64,000 nt of DNA from the NCBI RefSeq assembly GCF_002250505.1, contig NZ_NJGY01000002.1, positions 426,839 to 490,838 on the forward strand, in the 5' to 3' direction. The notes under the pieces were generated by a model, which saw nothing but the letters and a program-made list of their open reading frames with translations, had not been told where the DNA came from and did no database searches. Positions 41,598 through 50,571 of this stretch are shown in pieces (positions within the stretch are counted from its first letter, which is position 1; each line of letters starts with the position of its first letter). This stretch comes from Janthinobacterium sp. PC23-8 (lineage in GTDB: Bacteria > Pseudomonadota > Gammaproteobacteria > Burkholderiales > Burkholderiaceae_D). The translations under genes and the position numbers were made by a program.

Positions 41598-42233
41598 TTA
41601 AGGTATTTGCAGGAGTTTGTGGGTTTGCAGGCTCAGCTTCCATTTCGGATTGCTTTTGCACGTCTCGATGGCCAGCTTCATGTTTTGTGCGGCCAGCAGG
41701 CCGTCCATGGCTTGCACATAAAAGTTGTCGAAGTCCAGCTGCTCATAGGCCGCCAGGTCTTGCTGGAACTGCGGAATCACCACCTTGATTTCGTTGCCCT
41801 TGTGCACCACCAACGTGGAGCCCATCTTCGGGCTGACGCAGATCCAGTCCACGCCGTCGGGCACCGGCAAGGTGCCATTGGTCTCGATGGCAATGGTAAA
41901 GCCGACCGCATGCATGGCATCGATCAGCGCGGTATCGAGCTGCAACAGCGGTTCGCCGCCCGTAAACACCACGTATTTGCTGGCCGTGTGGCTGGCCGGC
42001 CACAGGCTGTCGATCAGCGCGGCCAGTTCCTGCGGCGTCCTGAACTTGCCGCCCAGTTCGCCATCGGTGCCGACGAAGTCCGTATCGCAGAACTGGCACA
42101 CGGCGCTGGCGCGGTCGCTTTCGCGGCCGGTCCACAGGTTGCAGCCAGAAAAGCGGCAAAACACGGCGGGACGACCCGCATGCGCACCTTCTCCCTGCAG
42201 GGTGTAAAAAATCTCTTTGATGCTATAAGTCAC
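41598..42233 (-). CDS. queE: 7-carboxy-7-deazaguanine synthase QueE (radical SAM)
   Basis: A 211-residue radical SAM enzyme making the 7-deazaguanine core. It starts at GTG (42233), preceded by AGGAAA, giving TYSIKEIFYTLQGEGAHAGR; the longer frame upstream is not coding-like. The 4Fe-4S site is CX14CX2C (GCNLW...AVCQFCDTDF) rather than CX3CX2C, the variant known from Burkholderia multivorans QueE. VFTGGEPLLQLD and ETNGTLPVP complete the SAM fold. First gene of queE-queD-tadA; queC is elsewhere. Confidence 0.95.
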   Translation of the reverse strand: MTYSIKEIFYTLQGEGAHAGRPAVFCRFSGCNLWTGRESDRASAVCQFCDTDFVGTDGELGGKFRTPQELAALIDSLWPASHTASKYVVFTGGEPLLQLDTALIDAMHAVGFTIAIETNGTLPVPDGVDWICVSPKMGSTLVVHKGNEIKVVIPQFQQDLAAYEQLDFDNFYVQAMDGLLAAQNMKLAIETCKSNPKWKLSLQTHKLLQIP

Positions 42234-42509
42234 TGTATTTCCTAAGAGCGGGCCGGCGTCCGCGCATGGGCGGGCAAACCTGGCCTGGGCCGCAAAAGCC
42301 GATTGACAACCCTCTATTATATCCGCGCGAGGCGCTCTCCGTGTAAAAGCCGTGCTTGCCATGGCCTGGACGCGGAAACAACACTCACGACCTTGCAGTG
42401 CAGCATTTTGCGCCCGGTTTGCGCTGGCGCAAGCCCCGCCGATCCCGGCAACGGTATTTTCAGTTATCAATATTGCCGAATGGAAAACACATTGCGTCCG
42501 GGGAGAGCC

Positions 42510-43361
42510 ATGCCTGCCGCCAGCGAATCAGCGCATTACCTTGTCAACCTGCTCAGCATCTGCGCCGGGCTGCTGGGCGTGATCGCCCTGCTGCTGCTGT
42601 GGCGCCTGCGTGGCCTGTACGCGCAAATGCAGAATGATCAGTTGTCGCTCCAGCAGGCAGAACACGCGCTGCAGCTTGCCCGGCGCCAGATTGAGCAGAT
42701 GCGCTCTGACAGGCAACACATCCAGGATCAGGAGCGCCGCCGCCTGGGCCGCGATTTGCACGACGACCTGGGCCAGTATCTGCTGACACTCAAAATGGAT
42801 GTCGCGAACTTGCAAGCCAATACTGGCGGCGGTACGACCCGCCTGGTCCAGACCTTGCAGTTCATGGCCAGCAATATCGACCAGAGCATCGCGGCCCTGC
42901 GCTGCGTGATCGCCGGCCTGCGCCCGCCCGCGCTGGACCAAGGTCCGCAAGCCGCCCTGCATCAACTGCTGGCCGATTTCACGCGCGCCACCGGCATTCC
43001 CGTCAAACACGCCTTCGTGCTGGCCGACGCGCACCTGGCCAGCCTGGACCTGGTAGAGACCGTGCTGTACCACGCACTACAGGAGGCGCTGGCCAATATC
43101 GCGCGCCATGCGCAGGCAACGCAGGTGCATGTGCGCCTGCAATGCCAGGGCGCCTTGCTGCAACTGTACATCGCCGATAACGGCATCGGCATGAAGGATG
43201 TGACTGCGCGCAAGGGCTTTGGGCTGGCCGGCATGGAAGAACGCTTGCGCGACGTGGGCGGCGTACTGCGCATGGGTAGCCGGCCCGGTCGTGGCACGAC
43301 GTTGCAGCTGTCGCTGCCGATGAAGGCCAAGCCCGGCGCGGCACCGGCGCGAGTCGCCTGA
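42510..43361 (+). CDS. NarL-type sensor histidine kinase (orphan)
   Basis: A 283-residue kinase with one N-terminal transmembrane helix (LSICAGLLGVIALLLLWRL), a short coiled coil, the HisKA_3 phosphorylation helix RRRLGRDLHDDLGQYLLTLK (His in LHDD) and a HATPase domain with EALANIARHA, DNGIGM and GFGLAGMEERL. The start at 42510 follows GGGGAGAG. No LuxR-type response regulator is next to it; the next gene is a PAS-GGDEF cyclase. Signal and partner unknown. Confidence 0.9.
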   Translation: MPAASESAHYLVNLLSICAGLLGVIALLLLWRLRGLYAQMQNDQLSLQQAEHALQLARRQIEQMRSDRQHIQDQERRRLGRDLHDDLGQYLLTLKMDVANLQANTGGGTTRLVQTLQFMASNIDQSIAALRCVIAGLRPPALDQGPQAALHQLLADFTRATGIPVKHAFVLADAHLASLDLVETVLYHALQEALANIARHAQATQVHVRLQCQGALLQLYIADNGIGMKDVTARKGFGLAGMEERLRDVGGVLRMGSRPGRGTTLQLSLPMKAKPGAAPARVA

Positions 43362-43461
43362 CTATTGCTATTTATTGCCATTTGTCAATAACTATTGCCT
43401 GCCGCACTCCATCATGTACTCCTGCCCACTCCCGTTCACCATCTCTCGCAAGGAAACATCC

Positions 43462-44454
43462 ATGCCGGACTCCCACGCAAACATGCACGCGGCGCCAACT
43501 GCTGACGCCGCCTCGCATGACTTTGCTGTCAAGATGATGCAATTGCTGGTCGTGCCGACCTTTGTACTTGATGCCGCTGGCAAGGTGATGATCTGGAACC
43601 GCGCCTGCGAACAGCTGACGGGCGTGCCGGCGGCCGAAGTAATCGGCGGCAACCAGCACTGGCGCTGCTTTTATGCCCAGCAGCGACCCACCCTGGCCGA
43701 CTTGCTGCTCGCCGGGCACGCCAGCGCGCCGTACTCTCCGGCCGGCACTCACGCCTGCCGCAGCGGTACCGGCGACAATCTGTGCGCCGAAAACTGGTGC
43801 GACATGCCGCGCACGGGCCGGCGCCGCTATCTGGCGGTGGACGCCAGCCCCATCTATGGCAAGCACGGCGAGCTCGCCGCCGTGGTGGAAACCCTGCGCG
43901 ACATGACGGACGAAAAACGCGCGCAAGCCGCGCTCGAACGCCTGGCCACGCACGACAGCCTGACGGGCCTGGCCAACCGCCGCTGTTTCGACGACACCGT
44001 GCACGCCGAATGGCAACGCGCCCAGCGCCAGCAGCTGCCCCTGTCGTTGCTGATGGTCGACGTCGATAATTTCAAGCAATACAACGACAGCCATGGCCAC
44101 CTGCGGGGCGACGACTGCCTGCGCAAGGTGGCCGGCGCCGTCGCCAGCGAAATGCGCAGCAACGACCTGGTGGCGCGCTACGGCGGCGAGGAATTTGCCG
44201 TGATCCTGCCGAACCAGTCATTGAAGGGCGCCGCCATCGTTGCCGAGCGCATCCGTCACCGCGTGGAACGCCTGCAACTGCCGCGCGAACATGCAGGCGG
44301 ACTTTACGTGACGGTCAGCATCGGCGCCGCCACCGCCCTGCCCGGCCCCGGCACGCAACTGGCGCAACTGATCCATACGGCAGAAAGCGCCCTGTACCGG
44401 GCCAAGCACCTGGGACGCAATCGGATCAGCTTGCCGGAGGTGGCAAGCTGCTGA
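43462..44454 (+). CDS. PAS-domain diguanylate cyclase
   Basis: A 330-residue cytoplasmic protein. A PAS domain spans about residues 25-140 (FVLDAAGKVMIWNRACEQLT) and contains four cysteines (CRSGTGDNLCAENWC, plus HWRCFYAQ), perhaps a metal or redox site. The GGDEF domain follows with LTGLANRRCFDD, the active motif YGGEEFAVILP and an intact inhibitory I-site RxxD (RSND) five residues before it. It makes c-di-GMP. AAGGAA precedes the start at 43462. Confidence 0.93.
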   Translation: MPDSHANMHAAPTADAASHDFAVKMMQLLVVPTFVLDAAGKVMIWNRACEQLTGVPAAEVIGGNQHWRCFYAQQRPTLADLLLAGHASAPYSPAGTHACRSGTGDNLCAENWCDMPRTGRRRYLAVDASPIYGKHGELAAVVETLRDMTDEKRAQAALERLATHDSLTGLANRRCFDDTVHAEWQRAQRQQLPLSLLMVDVDNFKQYNDSHGHLRGDDCLRKVAGAVASEMRSNDLVARYGGEEFAVILPNQSLKGAAIVAERIRHRVERLQLPREHAGGLYVTVSIGAATALPGPGTQLAQLIHTAESALYRAKHLGRNRISLPEVASC

Positions 44455-44464
44455 AGCACCACAA

Positions 44465-44489
44465 GACCAAATTTGGTGTATATTTGGTC
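44465..44489. promoter_or_regulatory. Operator/promoter of the phd-parE toxin-antitoxin pair
   Basis: GACCAAAT (44465-44472) is repeated inverted as ATTTGGTC (44482-44489), with a second perfect dyad CCAAATTTGG inside (44467-44476). A TATATT at 44479-44484 is the probable -10, so the repeats cover the promoter. This is the expected layout of an autorepressed toxin-antitoxin operon. Confidence 0.65.
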
Positions 44490-44520
44490 CTGTCGATTTC
44501 TCAATATCAGGGGAGCCAGC

Positions 44521-44808
44521 ATGGAAGCCACCGAACGCATCAAACCCATCTCGTATTTGAAAGCCCATACTACCGACATCGTCAGCGGTTTCGATGGCGG
44601 CCAGCACGATCCCATCATCATCACGCAAAATGGCGAAGCCAAGATGGTGGTGCTGTCCATGCACGCCTACCAGGAAAACAAGCGCCATTTGCGGCAATTG
44701 CGTGAACAGCACGCGTTCATGAAGCTGATCGCCATGGGCAATGCAGAGATCGCGCGTGGCGACGTCTTGACGGAAGAAGCATTCCTGGCCCGGCTCGACC
44801 AGGATTGA
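44521..44808 (+). CDS. Type II antitoxin, Phd/YefM family
   Basis: A 95-residue protein: the DNA-binding N-terminal half MEATERIKPISYLKAH with ITQNGEAKMVVLSMHAY is the Phd/YefM fold, and the charged C-terminal half (NAEIARGDVLTEEAF) is the likely toxin-binding tail. GGGGAG precedes the start. The toxin gene begins one base after its stop. It should repress its own promoter through the inverted repeats at 44465-44489. Confidence 0.92.
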   Translation: MEATERIKPISYLKAHTTDIVSGFDGGQHDPIIITQNGEAKMVVLSMHAYQENKRHLRQLREQHAFMKLIAMGNAEIARGDVLTEEAFLARLDQD

Positions 44809-44809
44809 G

Positions 44810-45142
44810 ATGACCCGCATCGTCATCTTGAAAAGTGCCGAGCTCGACTTCAGGGACCTATGCAGTGACTTCAAGATCCATCATGGCGCGTCGGCCTATG
44901 CCAGGTTCAAGGCCGCCTTCAAGACCTTGCTGGCAGACCTGAAACAGTTTCCCGACAGCGGCGCACCCATCGAAGAAGCGCGGCAGGTCGGGCTGCTGAT
45001 ACGGCAACGCCTGTGCGAGCAGGTACGCGTGGTGTATCACCATGACAAGGCCAGCGAGACCATTTATATCCGCATGTTCCTGCCGACGCAGCGCAACTTC
45101 CTCGAACACCTTACCAACCGCATTCTGCGTCCCGGATTCTGA
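44810..45142 (+). CDS. Type II toxin, ParE/RelE superfamily
   Basis: A 110-residue toxin. The pattern ILKSAELDFRDLCSDFKIHH (N-terminal helix pair), FPDSGAPIEEARQVGLLIR and RVVYHHDKASETIYIRMFLP match ParE/RelE barrels. The Phd-plus-ParE pairing is common. ParE toxins act on gyrase and RelE toxins cleave mRNA; the sequence does not decide between them. It overlaps the antitoxin's translational unit closely. Confidence 0.88.
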   Translation: MTRIVILKSAELDFRDLCSDFKIHHGASAYARFKAAFKTLLADLKQFPDSGAPIEEARQVGLLIRQRLCEQVRVVYHHDKASETIYIRMFLPTQRNFLEHLTNRILRPGF

Positions 45143-45292
45143 TACCCCACTTCCCCTATGCACGACAGTCCGATTATTCCAAGCGGCGGCGGTGTTTGCC
45201 AGGTAAAACCGGCCTGGCGCCAGTTGCCACCGACCGGCCGCTTGTGTGTGCGAGATAATGTCGCAAGCAGCGGCAGGCAGGCGACAGGATCG

Positions 45293-46906
45293 TTATTCCC
45301 AGGCCAACGGCGTGCCGGCCGCCAACTGCGGCCGTGCGGGCCGTCCCCGGGCCGGGCCGGCCCTGACGGCGGCGGAGACGGACCCGCCCATGTCGCGCAA
45401 CTTGAAGATCGACAGCACCTGGCTCAGCTGACCGGCCTGGTCGCGCAACGATTCGGCTGCCGCCGAGGCCTCTTCCACCAGCGCCGAGTTTTGCTGGGTC
45501 ATGCCGTCGATGCTGGCGATGGCCAGGCCGATGCTCTCGATGCCCCCGGTTTGCTCCCTGCTGGCGGCGGTGATGTCGGACATGATAGTGGCCACTTTCT
45601 TGACGGACTCGACAATGTCCCCCATGGTCGCGCCGGCCTCGTCGACGAGCCTGGAGCCGATGCCGATCTTGGACACCGAGTCGCCGATCAGTTCCTTGAT
45701 CTCCTTGGCAGCGCTGGCGCTGCGCTGCGCCAGGTTGCGCACCTCGCTGGCGACCACGGCAAAGCCTCGCCCCTGCTCACCGGCGCGCGCCGCCTCGACC
45801 GCCGCGTTCAGCGCCAGGATATTGGTCTGGAATGCGATGCCGTCGATGACGGCGATGATCTCGACGATTTTCCTGGACGAGCCGTTGATCGCGCCCATGG
45901 TCGCGACCACCTGCTGCACCAGGTCGCCACCCTTGGTGGCGATGGTCGAGGCGGTCAAGGCCAGCGAGTTGGCCTGGTTGGCATTGTCGGCGTTTTCGCG
46001 CACCGTCACCGTCAGCGTCTGCATCGAGCGCGATGTCTGGTCCACGCTGCCGGCCTGCGACTCCGTGCGCGCCGCCAGGTCGGCATTGCCGGCGGCAATT
46101 TCTTCGCTGGCCACATTGATGGTTTCGGCCGAGCTCTTGATCTCGGCGACCATGCCGCCGAGCTTTTCGCGCATCTCCTTCAACGCCAGCAACAGGCTGC
46201 CAGTGTCCTTGGGATCGGTCTCGATATGCATCGATAAATCGCCGTCGGCGACCGCGCGGGCAATCTCGCGGGTATATTCCGGCTCGCCGCCCAGTTGCTG
46301 CCAGATCGTGCGCACCACGAAGAATGACGCGCCGGAGAGGGTGGCGATGACTACCAGCGCCACCACGATGCTGCTGTAGAGGACGCGGCCAACCACGGTA
46401 TCGCTTTGCACGATGCCGGCGCTGAAGCGCTTGCGTGCGTCCTCATTGGTTTTGACCAGGTCGGCGTTGAGCGCTTTGAGCGCGCTTTGCATGCTGGCCA
46501 CCGCAGCCTGCGGGTCGCCCTCCTCGATCTCTAGCATGATGCGCGCCGAGCGCAGCGCCGGCGTGAGATAGGCTTCAAACTCGGCGCCGAGGCGCTCCGC
46601 TCCGGCACCCTGGCCGCCGAGTTCGCCGATTTTTTTCAAATTGGCGCGCACCTTGGCGGCCTGTTGCGGGATCTGTGACAGGCGGTTCTTGTCCCCCTCG
46701 GCAACGGCGTCGCGCAAGCCGTCGGCGATGGCGCCGATGTCGAGCGTGAGCGTCTTGGTGGCGTCGAGCACCGGGTAATCGACACTTTCGGTATTGTGGA
46801 TCGACTTGCGCGCATCGAGTACCAGCGAGGTGCTGACCGCCAGTCCCAGCGCGAAAACGACCGTGGAAATCACCGGCAAGGCCCAAATTTTGGTTTTGAT
46901 GCTCAT
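45293..46906 (-). CDS. Methyl-accepting chemotaxis protein linked to the PstS-like/porin cluster
   Basis: A 537-residue receptor: transmembrane helix 1 ([20 protein letters not shown]), a helical periplasmic sensor of about 150 residues, helix 2 ([19 protein letters not shown]), HAMP, then the signalling domain with [20 protein letters not shown]. The start at 46906 follows AGAGG. It is the fourth gene on the strand after two PstS-like proteins and a porin, 71 bases after the nearer one, suggesting it may sense the ligand they bind. No pentapeptide tail is seen. Confidence 0.94.
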   Translation of the reverse strand: MSIKTKIWALPVISTVVFALGLAVSTSLVLDARKSIHNTESVDYPVLDATKTLTLDIGAIADGLRDAVAEGDKNRLSQIPQQAAKVRANLKKIGELGGQGAGAERLGAEFEAYLTPALRSARIMLEIEEGDPQAAVASMQSALKALNADLVKTNEDARKRFSAGIVQSDTVVGRVLYSSIVVALVVIATLSGASFFVVRTIWQQLGGEPEYTREIARAVADGDLSMHIETDPKDTGSLLLALKEMREKLGGMVAEIKSSAETINVASEEIAAGNADLAARTESQAGSVDQTSRSMQTLTVTVRENADNANQANSLALTASTIATKGGDLVQQVVATMGAINGSSRKIVEIIAVIDGIAFQTNILALNAAVEAARAGEQGRGFAVVASEVRNLAQRSASAAKEIKELIGDSVSKIGIGSRLVDEAGATMGDIVESVKKVATIMSDITAASREQTGGIESIGLAIASIDGMTQQNSALVEEASAAAESLRDQAGQLSQVLSIFKLRDMGGSVSAAVRAGPARGRPARPQLAAGTPLAWE

Positions 46907-46977
46907 CGAGAGCCTCTTCTGGAAATAACGGGGTTCTTCAATATCGCGCGCGGCAGTTGCGCCGCGCGCGGCTGGCA

Positions 46978-47412
46978 TTACTTGACAGTCAGCAGGACTT
47001 TCACCGTGGCGTCGACGGCGCTCCTGTCGATGTAGCCGATCAGATTCGGATTGCCAGCCACCGCCGCCTTGACGGCGGCGCTGTCGCCGGCCTCCTTGGG
47101 CGCCTGGCCCTTGCCGGTGAAAATCTGCTTGGCCCAGTACGCTTTCATCTGGGCGGCGGTCTTGCTGGACACCTTGGTGTAGAACTGGTCGCGCAAGGGC
47201 GAGCCATCGGCCTGGTCGACCGGGGTTGCCGGTCCGCTTCCGGGCAGCGCGGAGTTCTTGCCAAGGAAAATATCGGACGCCTGCTCCTCGGTCAGCGCGG
47301 TGGCGGCGTTCTTGGCCGAAACGATGACGACCACCTCGGCCGAGGCGGACTGCGCCAGCAGCGCCAGGCCGGCGGCGATGATGGCGGTGTGGATTTTTTT
47401 AACCATGTACAT
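46978..47412 (-). CDS. Half-size PstS-like periplasmic binding protein (copy 1)
   Basis: A 144-residue exported protein with signal peptide ending AQSASAEV. The mature part ([57 protein letters not shown]) resembles one lobe of the phosphate-binding PstS/PBP-like_2 family, which is normally over 300 residues. No phosphate ABC genes adjoin; instead a porin gene precedes it and a chemoreceptor follows. Close paralogue at 48782-49216. Ligand unproven. Confidence 0.82.
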   Translation of the reverse strand: MYMVKKIHTAIIAAGLALLAQSASAEVVVIVSAKNAATALTEEQASDIFLGKNSALPGSGPATPVDQADGSPLRDQFYTKVSSKTAAQMKAYWAKQIFTGKGQAPKEAGDSAAVKAAVAGNPNLIGYIDRSAVDATVKVLLTVK

Positions 47413-47423
47413 GACGCCCCCCT

Positions 47424-48560
47424 TCAGAAGACAAAATCAACCGCGAGGCCGAGCAGCCGGAAATTGCTGCTGTCGAGCCCTGGTCGTGCCCTGATGAAAT
47501 AACCGGCGCTGCCAGTCACCGGCCGGATCTGGTCGAACTGGAGCTTGACAGCGATGTTTTTCATGGCGTCCCAACGTACGCCGAGCGTGTCGGTGCGCTG
47601 GTCGTAGGTGGTCAGCCCCACGTCGACGTTGGTGGACCAGCTCCTGGCATGGATGGCGTAGGGCGTGAAGTTGCCCAGCCGGTAGCCGCCCATCACGTAG
47701 GCGCCTTTGACGGTCGGCGTGATCCCGGGCAGCTTGACGCTGGTATATTCACCCTGGACGAACCAGGTGCCCGGATCGTAGCTGGCGCCGGTCGCCACCG
47801 AGCGCTGTGCCACATCCAATATCGTGCCCCCGCCCAGGTCGAATGTGACCGTCGACTGCATATAGCTGGCGCGCACGGTCCAGGCGCCGAACTCGACGGA
47901 GTTGGCGAGGCCTCGCGCACGGCGGATTTTATTGGTCGGCAGTTCCTGGCCGGCGCCGTCGATGGTTTTGATGTCGGTCCTGCCGGTAAACAACTGCAAA
48001 GTGTTGATGACGCCGCCAAAACGGCTGCGGTAAGTCAGGTCCACGCCGTCGAGGTTGGTCATCGGGGTATCGCTGTAGATCTCTACCGGCGGCCGTATCC
48101 AGGGATTGGCATAGCCTACCAGGCGCGTGTCGGACGCCAGGAACGTGGCCAGCGCTGTGCGTCCCACGCGCACCTTGAAGTCCGGCGTGAACGCGTATTG
48201 CAGGTTGGCCCATTCGAACCTTGGCTCGAACGTGTTGTCGCTGCGCGCTGCGGACACCAGCTGCACCACAGCGGTCAACTGGTCGCTGATCCTGGCGCTG
48301 ACCTGGGCGCCGAGCTTGGTGTCGGTGTTGATGTCCCAGCTGCGCGAGACGCCGGGGCCGGACGGTTGGTACAGGGTGCTGACATAATCGCCCTTCTTCG
48401 ACGACGAGTGCGTCGCGCCGACGGTACCGAAGCCGCTGTATGAAAACATGCTGTCCGCGTCCTGGGCATGCACCGCCCCCATCGCCAGCATCAGCGCCAG
48501 CGGCAGCGCCTTGACGGCACCGTCATGCAAGCGGGGTTTCCCATTGTTCATCTTCTTCAT
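47424..48560 (-). CDS. Outer-membrane porin
   Basis: A 378-residue exported barrel protein with signal peptide ending GAVHAQD. Strand-rich segments such as RFEWANLQYAFTPDFKVRVG and the closing LLGLAVDFVF with terminal Phe are typical of betaproteobacterial porins of this length. GGAGAAAGAA precedes the start. It is 11 bases from the PstS-like gene downstream, probably one operon for uptake or sensing of a small anion. A truncated relic of a second copy lies at 49229-49390. Confidence 0.9.
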   Translation of the reverse strand: MKKMNNGKPRLHDGAVKALPLALMLAMGAVHAQDADSMFSYSGFGTVGATHSSSKKGDYVSTLYQPSGPGVSRSWDINTDTKLGAQVSARISDQLTAVVQLVSAARSDNTFEPRFEWANLQYAFTPDFKVRVGRTALATFLASDTRLVGYANPWIRPPVEIYSDTPMTNLDGVDLTYRSRFGGVINTLQLFTGRTDIKTIDGAGQELPTNKIRRARGLANSVEFGAWTVRASYMQSTVTFDLGGGTILDVAQRSVATGASYDPGTWFVQGEYTSVKLPGITPTVKGAYVMGGYRLGNFTPYAIHARSWSTNVDVGLTTYDQRTDTLGVRWDAMKNIAVKLQFDQIRPVTGSAGYFIRARPGLDSSNFRLLGLAVDFVF

Positions 48561-48600
48561 TTCTTTCTCCGTTGTCTGACCCGTGGCTTGAGCCAGGGAC

Positions 48601-48628
48601 GTTATGGTTGTTTTTCCGGCGTCAGCAA
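48601..48628 (-). promoter_or_regulatory. Possible promoter upstream of the porin gene
   Basis: Reading the minus strand, TTGCTG (48623-48628) and CATAAC (48601-48606) are 16 bases apart and lie upstream of the porin start at 48560. Matches are moderate (4 of 6 each), so this is a weak call. The remaining 48629-48781 region shows nothing else clear. Confidence 0.3.
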
Positions 48629-48781
48629 GCAGCGCCCTGCTTTTTCGATAAAAAATAACAACAATTCATGATCAGGTATTACTGTAAGTTCCAAAAAGAA
48701 ACATTAACGTCGGTGCCGTGTTTCGCCGCCTGCTACCCAAAATAAACGGGATCCTGTTTGCGGTGCCGCAGCGGCAGGCGG

Positions 48782-49216
48782 CTACTTTATCGACAGCAAC
48801 ACTTTCACGGTCGCGTCGACGGCGTCCCTGTCGACGTAGCCGACGATGTTCGGATTGGCCGCCACCAGGGCCTTGACGGCCGCGCTGTCGCCAACCTCCT
48901 TGGGCGCCTGGCCCTTGCCGGAGAAGATCTGCTTGGACCAATAGGCTTTCATTTGCGCGCTGGTCTTGCTCGACACCTTCGTATAAAACTGGCTGCGCAC
49001 GGCGGACCCTTCGCTCTGGTCGACCGGGACGGCCATGCCGCCTCCGGGCAGCGCATTGATCTTGCCGAGGAAGATGTCGGACGCCTGCTCCTCGGTCAGC
49101 GCCGTCGCGGCACTCCTGGCAGAAACAATGACGACCGCCTCGGCCCACGCGCACGGCGACAGCAGCACCAGGCCGGCGGCGATGATGACGGCGTGGATAT
49201 TTTTATGCATAAACAT
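48782..49216 (-). CDS. Half-size PstS-like periplasmic binding protein (copy 2)
   Basis: A 144-residue exported protein, about 109 of 144 residues identical by eye to the copy at 46978-47412 ([41 protein letters not shown] shared). Its signal peptide ends PCAWAEA. AAGGGGAG precedes the start at 49216. The frame upstream is open without a stop because it runs through a porin relic (49229-49390) whose stop has mutated, but translation most likely starts here. Confidence 0.82.
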   Translation of the reverse strand: MFMHKNIHAVIIAAGLVLLSPCAWAEAVVIVSARSAATALTEEQASDIFLGKINALPGGGMAVPVDQSEGSAVRSQFYTKVSSKTSAQMKAYWSKQIFSGKGQAPKEVGDSAAVKALVAANPNIVGYVDRDAVDATVKVLLSIK

Positions 49217-49228
49217 GACTCCCCTTAA

Positions 49229-49390
49229 GAAAACGAAATTGACCGCCAGACCGGGCAGACGGACATTACTGCCGCCGAGTCCGGGTCGTGCCTTGACGAA
49301 ATGACCGGCCATGCCAGGCACCGGGCGTCTCTGGTCGGCCTTGAGCCAGGCAGCGATATGTTTCATGACGTGCCAGCGCACGCCGTGCAG
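49229..49390 (-). pseudogene. 3' relic of a duplicated porin gene with lost stop codon
   Basis: The minus frame reads GVRWHVMKHIAAW, then DQRRPVPGMAG, ARPGLGGSNV and GLAVNFVF. This matches the end of the intact porin (GVRWDAMKNIAV, DQIRPVTGSAG, ARPGLDSSNF, GLAVDFVF) at 34 of 52 positions. The remaining roughly 320 codons are gone. Where the intact gene has TGA, the relic has TTA, so the frame continues into the PstS-like copy 2. It proves that a porin plus PstS-like unit was once duplicated. Confidence 0.88.
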
Positions 49391-49724
49391 CAATTCCATC
49401 AAAAATTCAAAAATAAATACATACAATTAACTAAATAAATATAAACGTTTTTTTGTTTAAATCATGATATTTGATAAGCATAAACAAATCCAGTATTTCT
49501 TTGAATTTGTTGTTTTTGTGAAATACCGGTACAGCGCGGGCAGCGGCAACATGCATAACCCGGTTGAACCGGCATCGGCATACGGCGGCCAGCAACTGGC
49601 CTGCCCTTTCCACACCACCTGGCATGCGGGTCCGCACCAGGCGGTTCGAGTAGTTGAGGTGATGAGAGACGGGGCACGCCGAGGAGATGTCAGGTCGGCC
49701 CGATTTGCATTTCAGGAGAACAAG
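49391..49724. other. AT-rich divergent intergenic region, no intact gene
   Basis: About 110 bases (49391-49500) are strikingly AT-rich (TTTATATTTATTT-type runs on the minus strand) against a GC-rich background; this probably holds divergent promoters for the PstS-like copy 2 and the VOC gene. The following 49500-49724 stretch is open on the plus strand but contains no recognisable domain before the VOC start. Confidence 0.5.
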
Positions 49725-50360
49725 GTGCAGAATTGCCATATTGATCACATTACGGTGACCGCCCCTACCCTGGAAGCAGGTGCGCGCTTCGTGCGGCAGG
49801 CGCTCGGTGTCGCGCCGCAGCCTGGCGGCCAGCATTTGCGCATGGGCACGCACAATCTGCTGCTGCGCCTGGGCAGCAGCCTGTTTCTCGAAGTCATCGC
49901 ACCCGACCCCACGCTGTCCAGGCCCATCAGGCCGCGCTGGTTCGGACTGGACGATTTGCTGCCCGATGCGGCGCCGCGACTGGCCACCTGGGTGGTGCGC
50001 ACCAGTAATATCAAGGAAAGCAGCGCCGCGTGCCCGGAAGTGCTGGGGACGATAGCCCCCATGCACCGCGGCGCGCTGGACTGGCTGATCACGATCCCGG
50101 AAGACGGTGCACTGCCCTTGGATGGCGTGGGTCCTGCGCTGATCGAGTGGGCGCAGGCGGCGCACCCGGCGGCCGGGCTGCAGGACCATGGTCTGTCACT
50201 GGGCAAGCTGGAGCTGTTTCATGCCGAACCGCAGCGCATTGCGCGGCTGTTATCCAACCTTGCCCTGGAGGGACAAGTCGAGGTGCACGCGACCAGGGAC
50301 GGCCAGGCCGCGCATCTGGCCGCGCAAATCCATACCCCGCAAGGGCCGCGCTGGCTGTAA
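49725..50360 (+). CDS. VOC-family (glyoxalase-like) protein
   Basis: A 211-residue protein starting at GTG 49725, six bases after AGGAGA, reading QNCHIDHITVTAPTLEAGA, a classic beta-alpha-beta VOC start with metal-type His (HIDH). HLRMGTHNLLLRLGSSLFLEV and a second half with HRGALDWLITIP follow. It fits the Glyoxalase_3-like group of unknown substrate. The frame is open for 87 further codons upstream without similarity, so the GTG start is preferred. Confidence 0.83.
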   Translation: MQNCHIDHITVTAPTLEAGARFVRQALGVAPQPGGQHLRMGTHNLLLRLGSSLFLEVIAPDPTLSRPIRPRWFGLDDLLPDAAPRLATWVVRTSNIKESSAACPEVLGTIAPMHRGALDWLITIPEDGALPLDGVGPALIEWAQAAHPAAGLQDHGLSLGKLELFHAEPQRIARLLSNLALEGQVEVHATRDGQAAHLAAQIHTPQGPRWL

Positions 50361-50374
50361 CCGCGTTTGCATAG

Positions 50375-50524
50375 TCAGGCACCGGGCTCGCCGTGTAAAC
50401 ATTCCCAGGCCGCGTCTTCGATGTCCTCGATAACGTTGCCGGCCTCGTCCGTCACCGTAAACCGCTGCTGGCAACTGCCCAGGCTGGCTGCACCATCCAG
50501 GCTCAACTTCGGTTCTGAGTTCAT
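50375..50524 (-). CDS. Very small hypothetical protein (49 residues)
   Basis: The frame reads MNSEPKLSLDGAASLGS, then CQQRFTVTDEAGNVIEDIED and AAWECLHGEPGA. It is compact, acidic and has strand-like spacing with two cysteines, unlike random frames here. No good ribosome site is seen and the start is at 50524, in the gap between the VOC gene and an 84-residue gene. Could be real; not recognised. Confidence 0.4.
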   Translation of the reverse strand: MNSEPKLSLDGAASLGSCQQRFTVTDEAGNVIEDIEDAAWECLHGEPGA

Positions 50525-50571
50525 TGCAGTGGCCTGCAAAGGTGGCGCCATCCATGTTGTCCCCTGGCTGC

